A stretch of 64,000 nt of DNA from Candidatus Obscuribacterium magneticum (lineage in GTDB: Bacteria; Elusimicrobiota; Elusimicrobia; F11), in NCBI GenBank assembly GCA_020523905.1, contig JAJAPZ010000003.1:1-64000 (forward strand), written 5' to 3'. Every line of letters begins with the position of its first letter. Position 1 is the stretch's first letter. The position numbers were made by a program, and so were the translations under genes. Below, piece by piece: positions 39,195-47,163 of this stretch. The notes below the pieces were generated by a model. That model was not told the DNA's origin. It made no database searches and was given only the letters and a program-made list of their open reading frames with translations.

Positions 39195-39665
39195 ATGATT
39201 GATATGCAAACAAAACCGGTTCATCATCATCTGGACGTCACGGAAATCAAGGAAGCCATCCCTCATCGCGAGCCGTTTCTTTTCATCGACCGTGTCGATA
39301 TCCTTGAAGAAGGAAAACGCGCCATCGGTTACACACAACTCCACCAGGAGGAACCTTTTTTTCAGGGACATTTTCCGGGTCACCCCATCATGCCGGGGGT
39401 TCTCATCGTCGAAGCCATGGCCCAAACGGCCTGCGCCATCATTTTTTCACAAGGGAACATGAAAAACAAACTGGCCTATTTCATCAGCATGGACAACATC
39501 AAATTCCGCAAACCGGCCCTTCCCGGTGATGCCTTGGAATTCCATGTTGAGATTCTGCACCTCGGCTCCCGCGCTGGAAAAGCCAAGGGGAAAGCCCTGG
39601 TGAAAGGGGGTGTGGTAACGGAGGGAGAATTCGCCTTCGTCATCACCGAGCGAAACGCCTTATGA
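39195..39665 (+). CDS. fabZ: 3-hydroxyacyl-ACP dehydratase FabZ
   Basis: A 156-residue hot-dog fold dehydratase of fatty acid elongation, acting on the same 3-hydroxyacyl-ACP pool used by LpxA/LpxD. Catalytic His59 (QGHFPGHP) and Glu73 (IVEAMAQ) are 14 residues apart as in the family. PHREPFLFIDRV precedes them. A second ATG at 39204 is possible. It overlaps lpxA by 4 bp. Confidence 0.95.
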   Translation: MIDMQTKPVHHHLDVTEIKEAIPHREPFLFIDRVDILEEGKRAIGYTQLHQEEPFFQGHFPGHPIMPGVLIVEAMAQTACAIIFSQGNMKNKLAYFISMDNIKFRKPALPGDALEFHVEILHLGSRAGKAKGKALVKGGVVTEGEFAFVITERNAL

Positions 39666-40471
39666 TTCACTCCACCGCCGTCATTCATCCGTCAGCCAAG
39701 ATCGGCAAAGATGTTTCCATTGAACCCTATGCCGTCATCGGTCCGGAGGTGACCCTCGGGGACCGGTGTCGCGTTGCCTCCTTCGCTGTTTTGGAACACA
39801 CGGAACTGGGCCCCGAATGTCAGGTTTTTCCTCACGCCAGCTTGGGATTGGCCCCTCAACACCTGGGTTACAAAGGCGAAAAAACAAAGCTGGTCGTCGG
39901 CGCCCGGTGCGTCTTTCGGGAGGGCGTCACCGTCCACCGGGGCAGCCTCTTTGATCGCGGCATTACCACGATCGGCACGGACGGCTATTTCATGGCGACC
40001 TCTCATATCGCCCACGATTGCCAGGTCGGGAATAACGTCATTCTCGCCAACGGAGCCACGCTGGCCGGCCACTGTATCATCGGCGATTATTGTTTTATCA
40101 GCGGGATGGTCGGGCTCCATCAATTCGTGCGGATCGGGACGGGAGCCCTGTGTTCGGGGGGTGCCATGGTTAGCCGGGATGTCGCCCCCTTCTGCATCGC
40201 CCAAGGTGACCGGGCGACCCTCCACGGCTTCAACGTCGTCGGGCTCAGACGCCGCGGCGTCAATCAAAAGACCCTTCTCTTGCTGAAAGAGGCGTACCGC
40301 ACGGTTTTCCTCTCCAATTTATCCTTAACAGAAGCGCTCGAGCATCCCACCCTTAACATCGATAATGAACACATCACACTTTTCCGGGAATTTTTTAGAG
40401 CCTCCAAACGCAGCTTCATCCGGCCCGCCGAAAAAACTCCCCTGGAAGAAACCGAGGAGGTGTTTTCATGA
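39662..40471 (+). CDS. lpxA: UDP-N-acetylglucosamine acyltransferase
   Basis: A 269-residue hexapeptide beta-helix enzyme, the first step of lipid A synthesis. Catalytic His118 lies in SHIAHDCQVGNN, and HQFVRIG is at 153-159. The residue aligned with E. coli Gly173, the acyl-chain ruler, is Gly166 in ALCSGGAM. By analogy this favours a long (about C14) hydroxyacyl chain rather than C10. It is coupled by ATGA overlaps to fabZ upstream and lpxI downstream. Confidence 0.95.
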   Translation: MIHSTAVIHPSAKIGKDVSIEPYAVIGPEVTLGDRCRVASFAVLEHTELGPECQVFPHASLGLAPQHLGYKGEKTKLVVGARCVFREGVTVHRGSLFDRGITTIGTDGYFMATSHIAHDCQVGNNVILANGATLAGHCIIGDYCFISGMVGLHQFVRIGTGALCSGGAMVSRDVAPFCIAQGDRATLHGFNVVGLRRRGVNQKTLLLLKEAYRTVFLSNLSLTEALEHPTLNIDNEHITLFREFFRASKRSFIRPAEKTPLEETEEVFS

Positions 40472-41286
40472 GTTCCCTGGGTTTATTGGCGGGGAACGGC
40501 CGATTTCCTTTTGTCGTCGCTCAGGAAGCCCGGCGGCAGGGGCGGCGTGTCGTCGCCATCGCTTTCAATGAGGAAGCCGATCCGGCCCTCGAACAAACAG
40601 TGGACCGGATTTATTGGGTCTTTGTCGGCCAGCTGAACAAATGGATTGACATCCTTCGCAAGGAAGGCGTCGAGGAAGTCGTCATGGCGGGTTCCGTTCG
40701 GCACAGCAATATGTACCATGACTTGAAAAAATTCCACCCCGACATGCGGGCCCTCAAACTCTACTGGAGGCTGCGGGACCGGAAAGCGGACACGATCCTC
40801 AGCTCCGTGGCACAAGAGATGGCCAAAGACGGATTAAAACTCATCCCCTCCATCACGTACCTCACCCATTATCTCGCTCCCGAGGGCCCCCTCACCAAGC
40901 GAAAGCCCAGTGCCGCGGAGCGGTCCGACATCCAATTCGGATTCCAACTCGCCAAGTCCATGGCGGGCTTGGACATTGGCCAAACGATTTGCGTCAAAAA
41001 CAAAGCCGTCATCGCGGTGGAAGGCATGGAGGGAACGGATCGCTGCATTCAGCGGGCCGGGGAGATGGCCAAAGGAAACTTCACGGTGATCAAAGTGGCG
41101 AAACCGAAGCAGGATCTGCGCTTCGACGTCCCCGTCATTGGCCTCAATACCATTGAAACATTTCAAGAGGCCGGCGGCGGGGTCCTCGTGGTGGAAGCGG
41201 GGAAGACCTTGATCCTCGATCGGGAAAAACTCGTCGATTGGGCCAACAGCGAAAAAATCGGCGTCATGGGAGTGACAGCGCCATGA
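40468..41286 (+). CDS. lpxI: UDP-2,3-diacylglucosamine pyrophosphatase LpxI
   Basis: A 272-residue DUF1009-family protein with the family start GLLAGNGRFPFVVAQEAR. VVMAGSVRH and a C-terminal EGTDR segment with Asp191 (aligned with the essential Asp of characterised LpxI) are present. It releases lipid X precursor and UMP, replacing LpxH. LpxI is the usual solution in alphaproteobacteria and many deep-branching diderms, so this supports a non-gammaproteobacterial host. ATGA overlaps on both sides. Confidence 0.93.
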   Translation: MSSLGLLAGNGRFPFVVAQEARRQGRRVVAIAFNEEADPALEQTVDRIYWVFVGQLNKWIDILRKEGVEEVVMAGSVRHSNMYHDLKKFHPDMRALKLYWRLRDRKADTILSSVAQEMAKDGLKLIPSITYLTHYLAPEGPLTKRKPSAAERSDIQFGFQLAKSMAGLDIGQTICVKNKAVIAVEGMEGTDRCIQRAGEMAKGNFTVIKVAKPKQDLRFDVPVIGLNTIETFQEAGGGVLVVEAGKTLILDREKLVDWANSEKIGVMGVTAP

Positions 41287-42266
41287 AGATGGGCGTCATA
41301 GGAGTGGGGCACCTCGGGCAGCATCACGTTAAGCATCTTGTCACCATGAAGGACGCTGAGTTCACAGGACTTTATGATGTCAACAGCGAGCAGGCGTGGG
41401 CCATCGCCCAGAAATTCAACACCCGCGCTTTTGATTCCCTCGAAGAGTTGGCCCGGGCTTGTGACGGTGTCACCATTGTCGTTTCCACACCCGCGCATCA
41501 TCAGGTCGCAAAATTTTGCCTGGAAAACAACCTCCACTGCCTCGTGGAAAAACCGCTGACGGTCACCGTCGAGGAATCGGAAGAACTCATCGAGCTGGCC
41601 CAGCGAAACGGTCTCGTCCTTCAAGTGGGTCACATCGAACGGTTCAACCCTGCTGTTGTGGAAATGGCCAAACACGTCAAAAACCCAGCCTTCATCGAAG
41701 TCAGCCGGTTGGGTCCCTATGATCCGCGTGTTTCCCATGTGGGGGTGGTCCTCGATCTCATGATCCACGACCTGGACATCCTCCTTTCGATGGTCAATGA
41801 ACCGGTGGTCCGGCTGGATGCCGTCGGAGGAAAGGTCATCAGCGACAAGGAAGATATTGTCAAAGCCACTCTTTATTTCAAAGGCGGGTGTCGGGCCGAC
41901 CTGTCGGCCAGCCGTGTCACGCTGAAAAAATACCGGAAGATCCGCGTTTTCCAACCGGACGCTTACCTATCATTGGATTATTCGGAAAGAAGCCTGAAAA
42001 TTTTCAAACGAAAGGGACCTGTTTTCAACTCTCTCCGAGATATTGAGATTATTCGCCCTCGGCTGGAAAAATATGACGCCTTGGAACGAGAGCTGGCCCA
42101 CTTTGTGCACTGTGTAAAAAATGGAAAAACGCCCCTGGTCAGCGGCCAACACGGCCGCGACGCGCTGGAACTGGCGCTGGAAATTTTAAAAAACATGGCC
42201 TTGCACGAGGGCCGCCACATGGCCGCCGTCCACATGGCACCTCAGCTGGAGAAAATCGGGATATGA
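41283..42266 (+). CDS. Gfo/Idh/MocA oxidoreductase in the lipid A operon (GnnA-like)
   Basis: A 327-residue NAD(P)-dependent sugar oxidoreductase. The Rossmann motif GVGHLG is at 7-12 and the catalytic-domain EKP at 89-91 (LVEKPLTV). Gfo/Idh genes at this place include gnnA, which oxidises UDP-GlcNAc at C3 for amide-linked lipid A in Acidithiobacillus, where gnnA and gnnB sit between lpxA and lpxB. Here no GnnB-type aminotransferase is present in the cluster, so GnnA function is only a hypothesis. ATG 41283 (ATGA with the lpxI stop) is preferred over an upstream GTG/TTG. It overlaps lpxB by 4 bp. Confidence 0.88.
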   Translation: MKMGVIGVGHLGQHHVKHLVTMKDAEFTGLYDVNSEQAWAIAQKFNTRAFDSLEELARACDGVTIVVSTPAHHQVAKFCLENNLHCLVEKPLTVTVEESEELIELAQRNGLVLQVGHIERFNPAVVEMAKHVKNPAFIEVSRLGPYDPRVSHVGVVLDLMIHDLDILLSMVNEPVVRLDAVGGKVISDKEDIVKATLYFKGGCRADLSASRVTLKKYRKIRVFQPDAYLSLDYSERSLKIFKRKGPVFNSLRDIEIIRPRLEKYDALERELAHFVHCVKNGKTPLVSGQHGRDALELALEILKNMALHEGRHMAAVHMAPQLEKIGI

Positions 42267-43390
42267 AACGAGCGCTTATTGTCGCGGGCGATCCTTCCGG
42301 GGACATCATCGCCTCCCAACTTGTCCAATCCATGAAGAAGCTCGAACCGGGGCTTTCCGTGGTCGGCCTCGGGGGGGAAAACCTTAAAAGGGTCAGCGAT
42401 CATTTCCTGGTCAACATCGTTTCTCAGCATGCGCTTGGATTCGCCATCACGCCGCGGCAAATTTTCTATTTTCGCCGAATCCTCAACGAGGTGCTCATCC
42501 CCGAATTGAAAAAGAACCCGCCGGACGTTGTCATTCCCGTCGATTTTTACGGGTTCAACTCTCGGGTGGCCAAAATCGCCAAGAAGATGGGACACAAAGT
42601 TTTTTACTACGTCAGTCCCCAATTCTGGGCCAGCCGCCCCTACCGGGCAGAAAACCTGAGGCCCTATGTGGATCTGTTTCTATGCCTCTTCCCTTTTGAG
42701 CTCGACTTTTATAACGAGCGTGGGCTTCCGGCTCAATTCGTGGGCCACCCCATCATTGATCGATTGCCTTTAATCTCTCAGGACACCCACAAAGAACCGG
42801 GGTCGGCCCCTCTCATTGGCCTCCTGCCCGGAAGCCGCCCGGAGGAGATCCGGCGGCACCTTCCGCTTATGACGTCGGCCAGCGCGATCGTCGCGGCTTC
42901 CTATCCTCGAGCCCGTTTCATCCTCTTCACGGTACCCCATGTATCACCGGCCTATTACCTGAAGATTTTGAGAACAGAAAACGGGAAAAACATTCCCCTT
43001 GAGCTCGTCCAAGATGAAAATTTCCAGCGGCGCGCCCAGCTGGATTTGGCGATCACAGCCTCTGGGATGGAAACCCTGGAAAACACGCTTCTGGGAATTC
43101 CGATGGTGGTCATGTATAAAACCAATTGGGTGACCTACGGTGTTGCCCGGCTTCTCATCCGAATTCCTTTTCTTGCCATGCCGAACTTACTGTCGGGAAA
43201 ACGAATCGTTCCGGAATTAATCCAACTGGGGGCAACCCCGCGCGCCATTGCCGCACCCCTCCTTCAATGGCTGAAAGACCCGGCATCTTATCGGGCCCTC
43301 CGCCAGGAACTTTTATCATTACGCGGTCGAATGGGAGCCATTGGAGCAACCGACCGGGCCGCACGAACGATATTGGAGCAAGTCGCATGA
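42263..43390 (+). CDS. lpxB: Lipid A disaccharide synthase
   Basis: A 375-residue GT19 glycosyltransferase that joins lipid X to UDP-diacylglucosamine. AGDPSGDIIASQLV is the N-terminal signature. VDFYGFN, YYVSPQFWASR, GLLPGSRPEEIRRHLP and the C-terminal TASGMETLENTLLGIPMVVMYK block follow. It is coupled by ATGA overlaps to the oxidoreductase upstream and msbA downstream. Confidence 0.95.
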   Translation: MKRALIVAGDPSGDIIASQLVQSMKKLEPGLSVVGLGGENLKRVSDHFLVNIVSQHALGFAITPRQIFYFRRILNEVLIPELKKNPPDVVIPVDFYGFNSRVAKIAKKMGHKVFYYVSPQFWASRPYRAENLRPYVDLFLCLFPFELDFYNERGLPAQFVGHPIIDRLPLISQDTHKEPGSAPLIGLLPGSRPEEIRRHLPLMTSASAIVAASYPRARFILFTVPHVSPAYYLKILRTENGKNIPLELVQDENFQRRAQLDLAITASGMETLENTLLGIPMVVMYKTNWVTYGVARLLIRIPFLAMPNLLSGKRIVPELIQLGATPRAIAAPLLQWLKDPASYRALRQELLSLRGRMGAIGATDRAARTILEQVA

Positions 43391-45105
43391 TCGCGAAACG
43401 CCTCTGGCCTTATCTGAAACCCCTCTGGGGCCGGTTTGTGACCGCCCTCGTTTGCATGGCCGGTGTGGCCGGCATCTCCACAGCCCTCATGTGGCTTATT
43501 AAGTACCTCTTCGATCACGCGTTGGCCGAAAAAGACGCCCAGGCCCTCATGTCGGGTGTCGTTATCATCTTGAGTCTCATTTCCTTAAAATCTCTCTTCT
43601 GGTACACCCACACCTACCTCACGGCCTACATCGGACAGCTCATCGCCCGGCGGGTTCGGGAAGATACCTACAAACATCTTTACACGTTGTCGATGGGATT
43701 TTTTAACGACGAGGCATCCGCCCGGATCCTCTCCCGCCTGACCAACGACGTGACAATCCTGCAGACGGCTTTGGCCACAACACCCACCGTGGTCGTTCGG
43801 GACGGCTTAACCATCCTGGGACTTGTCGGTTTTCTCTTTTACCTGAACCCAAAGTTCGCCCTCCTTTGCTTCGGCGCCCTGCCCATCGCAGCCTGGTTTT
43901 TAACGGAGCTCGGCAAAAAAAGCCGGCGGGCCGCCAAGGAAAGCCAGGCCAAAATGGCGGACATTTACAACACCATTCACGAAGCTCTCGCGGCCATGCC
44001 CATCGTTAAAACATTTCAGAACGAAAAAAGAGAAACAGATCATTTCGCCGGCGAAAATCTCAACTTCTTCAACATTATTATGAAGCTCGTTCGCATTGAA
44101 GCGCGCTCCAGCCCCATCCTGGAATTTATCGGGGCCCTCTTTCTCTGTTTCATGCTGATCATCGGCGGCCGTGATGTTTTAAGGGGCGTTTGGTCCACGG
44201 GAGCCTTTTTGGCTTTTGTTGGCGCTGCCATGTCCCTTTACAATCCCATTAAAAAATTCGGCCAGGTTAACATCGTCATCCAGCAAGGTTTGGCGGCCGC
44301 CGAGCGAATCTTTGACCTCCTCGGTCAAAAAGGAACCGTCATTGAGAAAATGGGGGCCATCCATGCGTCGACCCTGGCCAACACCATCGAATTCCGCCAT
44401 GTTTCTTTCACCTATCCCAACGGCACGCGGGTCCTCCGGGATGTCAACCTTCGCATCAGCAAAGGAGAAATCGTGGCGTTGGTCGGGCCTTCGGGCTCCG
44501 GAAAAACAACCATCGCCAATCTCCTCCTCCGTTTTTACGACCCGACCTCGGGCCAGATTTTCTTCGACGGAACCGACTTAAAAGACATCACCATCGCCAG
44601 TCTGAGGCAGCAGATCGCCGTGGTGACGCAAGAGACATTTCTTTTCAACGACACCCTGCGCGAAAACATCGCCTACGGAAAACCGGACGCCCCGGAGGAC
44701 GCCATCATCCGGGCCGCCAAGGCCGCTTTTGCCCATGATTTTATTATGAAACTCCCCCGCGGCTACGACACTCTCATCGGGGAACGCGGAACCAAGCTCT
44801 CCGGCGGTGAACGCCAGCGGATTGCGATCGCGCGGTCCCTTCTCAAGAATCCAACGATTCTTATTTTGGACGAGGCCACCAGTGCCCTGGATGCCGCCTC
44901 GGAACAGGCCGTGCAAGCGGCCCTGGACAGGCTCCTGGAACATCGAACCGTTTTGATGATCGCCCACAGGCTTTCCACGGTCCGGAAAGCTCACCGCATC
45001 GTGGTCATCGAAGAGGGACGCATCGAAGAATCAGGAAGCCACGAGGAACTCTTGAGTCAAAAAGGCACGTATCATCGTCTCTACAATCTTCAACTTATCT
45101 CATGA
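43387..45105 (+). CDS. msbA: Lipid A export ABC transporter MsbA-like
   Basis: A 572-residue fused ABC exporter: six hydrophobic helices in residues about 15-310, then an ATPase domain with Walker A GPSGSGKTT (Lys373), LSGGERQRIAIARSLL signature and ILILDEATSALD Walker B. Its place right after lpxB points to lipid A flipping across the inner membrane. Start ATG 43387 overlaps lpxB by 4 bp. A longer open frame upstream is the lpxB shadow. Overlaps thiS by 4 bp. Confidence 0.92.
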   Translation: MIAKRLWPYLKPLWGRFVTALVCMAGVAGISTALMWLIKYLFDHALAEKDAQALMSGVVIILSLISLKSLFWYTHTYLTAYIGQLIARRVREDTYKHLYTLSMGFFNDEASARILSRLTNDVTILQTALATTPTVVVRDGLTILGLVGFLFYLNPKFALLCFGALPIAAWFLTELGKKSRRAAKESQAKMADIYNTIHEALAAMPIVKTFQNEKRETDHFAGENLNFFNIIMKLVRIEARSSPILEFIGALFLCFMLIIGGRDVLRGVWSTGAFLAFVGAAMSLYNPIKKFGQVNIVIQQGLAAAERIFDLLGQKGTVIEKMGAIHASTLANTIEFRHVSFTYPNGTRVLRDVNLRISKGEIVALVGPSGSGKTTIANLLLRFYDPTSGQIFFDGTDLKDITIASLRQQIAVVTQETFLFNDTLRENIAYGKPDAPEDAIIRAAKAAFAHDFIMKLPRGYDTLIGERGTKLSGGERQRIAIARSLLKNPTILILDEATSALDAASEQAVQAALDRLLEHRTVLMIAHRLSTVRKAHRIVVIEEGRIEESGSHEELLSQKGTYHRLYNLQLIS

Positions 45106-45323
45106 CCTCTTTGATTAAAACCATGACGATCCAAGTCAATGGTCAAAAAGAAAGCATTGACGAGGGAATGACGATTCAATCATTCCTTTTGTCGAAAAAA
45201 GCAAACCCCAACGCGGTGGCCTGTGAACTTAATCAACAGATTGTGCGCCGCCCCCAATGGGACAAAATGATTTTAAAGGAGGGGGACAGCCTCGAAATCA
45301 TTCGCATGATGGGAGGTGGGTAA
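45102..45323 (+). CDS. thiS: Sulfur carrier protein ThiS
   Basis: A 73-residue ubiquitin-fold sulfur carrier for thiazole synthesis, with VNGQ near the start and the required C-terminal Gly-Gly (IIRMMGGG). The ATG at 45102 overlaps the msbA stop; an internal ATG at 45123 (MTIQVNGQ) is closer to the usual ThiS start. thiG follows directly. The activating enzyme ThiF and ThiH/ThiO are not in the window. A MoaD-like protein is the alternative, but the neighbour decides. Confidence 0.88.
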   Translation: MTSLIKTMTIQVNGQKESIDEGMTIQSFLLSKKANPNAVACELNQQIVRRPQWDKMILKEGDSLEIIRMMGGG

Positions 45324-45325
45324 CG

Positions 45326-46126
45326 ATGGGGTTGGACATTAAACGGATGGACGAAATTTTGCAAATCGGCCGAACTCAGCTGTCCTCACGTCTTATCGTG
45401 GGAAGCGGCAAATACAAATCGCTGGAGGTGATGAGGCGATGCCTCGAGGTCTCAGGAACTTCCATGGTGACCGTGGCCATCCGCCGCGTGAATCTTCAAG
45501 ACACGTCGGATTCCTCTTTTCGAGCCGCCATCCCGAAACAGGTCATGATCTTGCCAAACACCGCGGGCTGCTACAATGTTCAAGACGCCATCCGAACGGC
45601 CCGCCTGGCCCGGGAACTTCTAGAGACTGATCTTATTAAATTGGAAATCCTGGGTGACCCCAGCACCCTTCTTCCCGACACCGAACTTCTTTTACACGCC
45701 ACAAGAATCTTGGTGAAAGAAGGTTTCACCGTTCTTCCTTACACCAACGACGATCCCATCATGGCGCAAAAACTGGTGGAAGCCGGCGCTGCCGCCGTCA
45801 TGCCCTTGGCGGCTCCCATCGGGTCCGGCCTTGGAATTCTCAATCCTGTTAATATCCGACTTATTCGTGAAACCATCTCATCGGTGCCCGTGATTGTGGA
45901 CGCCGGCGTCGGAACGGCGTCGGATGCGACCGTCGCGATGGAATTGGGGATTGACGGACTCCTCATGAACACAGCCATTGCGGAAGCACAGGACCCCGTG
46001 AAAATGGCTCTCGCCATGAAACAGGCCACGGAAGCGGGCCGGCTTTCTTTCCTGGCGGGCCGGATACAGAAGCGCTTTCAGGCATCACCATCCAGCCCCT
46101 CGCAAGGATTAATCCAGGGAAATTAA
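45326..46126 (+). CDS. thiG: Thiazole synthase
   Basis: A 266-residue TIM-barrel enzyme that forms the thiazole ring of thiamine from deoxyxylulose 5-phosphate, ThiS-thiocarboxylate and dehydroglycine. [11 protein letters not shown] lies near residue 20, the Schiff-base lysine Lys105 is in LIKLEILGD, and APIGSGLGI and [10 protein letters not shown] follow. ATG 45326 starts 2 bp after the thiS stop; a longer open frame upstream overlaps thiS. Confidence 0.94.
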   Translation: MGLDIKRMDEILQIGRTQLSSRLIVGSGKYKSLEVMRRCLEVSGTSMVTVAIRRVNLQDTSDSSFRAAIPKQVMILPNTAGCYNVQDAIRTARLARELLETDLIKLEILGDPSTLLPDTELLLHATRILVKEGFTVLPYTNDDPIMAQKLVEAGAAAVMPLAAPIGSGLGILNPVNIRLIRETISSVPVIVDAGVGTASDATVAMELGIDGLLMNTAIAEAQDPVKMALAMKQATEAGRLSFLAGRIQKRFQASPSSPSQGLIQGN

Positions 46127-47163
46127 TGCGGTTTGTAAAGCCTATGTCTCGCCTTTTCCCTTCTGCACTCATTCCTTTCTTCTTCCTTACATCGTTGCAA
46201 GCGAAACCTTCCACCTTCCTTCCCGAAACGGCTTATGACGGCGGTGTTCTCAGTGCCGAAACGCTCGGGAGAGGAGGTGCCATGGCGGGCGGGATTTCCA
46301 CGCACGCCTCCGGCTCAGAAAATCCTGCTTCTTTAATCAGCCCTCTTCAGAGCGGAGTCTACACGACCCTTAAGACCCATCACCGGAGCGATCTGACCGA
46401 TGGTCAAGTCCGAGATCTGGATCCTCTACAAGGGAAAACATTGAATTATGTTGTCATCGGAGCAGACAAGGGAGTTCTCTTCTTTGAACCCTTAGGCCGC
46501 ATTCGAAAATCGTCCTTTCTCCACCCTGAAAACCCCTCCATCACCCGTGATATGGAATTTGTCGCCGATGCCATCGGATTTGCCGGCGCTCATGGATTTC
46601 AAAAAGGATCCTTTGGCCTCTCACTTTCCTATGTCAGAGCCAGCTTGGCGGCCACGGACCGTGTGAGCGGGCTTCCCGATGAAACCCACCTCGACACCGC
46701 CGATGGCGTACGGCTGAACATGGGGTTTTTATATCCCGCCGTCGGGGCGACCTGGGGTCTTCTCTTCCAGAACATACCCGGCTTTTTATGGTGGAAAGAT
46801 CACCGCCGGGACCAGCTCCCGGTTAAAATCCGGATTGGAAACCGTATTCCGGCCGGCAAATACTTCGTCCTCTCACTGGATGGCGAAACGCGGTTCACCC
46901 AGGAAGGGGCCGACCGGGAAAACCTCCTTTATGTGGGGGGGGAATCGTCCGTGAACAACTACATCACACTAAGAGCCGGAGCCTATGGCACATCTCTTAA
47001 TTATTCAGCTGAACGCCATATGACCTATGGCCTGACCATCAAAGTCGATAATGGCGCCATGATCAGCTGGGCTTCGGACACTTTCGAGAAATATGGTGAA
47101 AAAATAATGGAATCATTTATTTCCATCACACTCCCCTTTATAACGACGGGGAGCGAAAAATGA
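46126..47163 (+). CDS. PorV/PorQ-like outer-membrane beta-barrel protein
   Basis: A 345-residue exported protein. A signal segment ends near residue 26 (LQA). The next segment, LSAETLGRGGAMAGGISTHASGSENPASL, matches the N-terminal GxGGA...NPA pattern of PorV/PorQ/FadL-like barrels. The rest alternates hydrophobic and polar residues as expected for beta strands, with the last strand (ESFISITLPFI) near the C-terminus. It is not a known thiamine or recombination gene. It overlaps thiG by 1 bp and recG by 4 bp, so it is embedded in the operon. PorV-like proteins often accompany surface secretion, but no type IX genes are visible here. Confidence 0.75.
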   Translation: MRFVKPMSRLFPSALIPFFFLTSLQAKPSTFLPETAYDGGVLSAETLGRGGAMAGGISTHASGSENPASLISPLQSGVYTTLKTHHRSDLTDGQVRDLDPLQGKTLNYVVIGADKGVLFFEPLGRIRKSSFLHPENPSITRDMEFVADAIGFAGAHGFQKGSFGLSLSYVRASLAATDRVSGLPDETHLDTADGVRLNMGFLYPAVGATWGLLFQNIPGFLWWKDHRRDQLPVKIRIGNRIPAGKYFVLSLDGETRFTQEGADRENLLYVGGESSVNNYITLRAGAYGTSLNYSAERHMTYGLTIKVDNGAMISWASDTFEKYGEKIMESFISITLPFITTGSEK

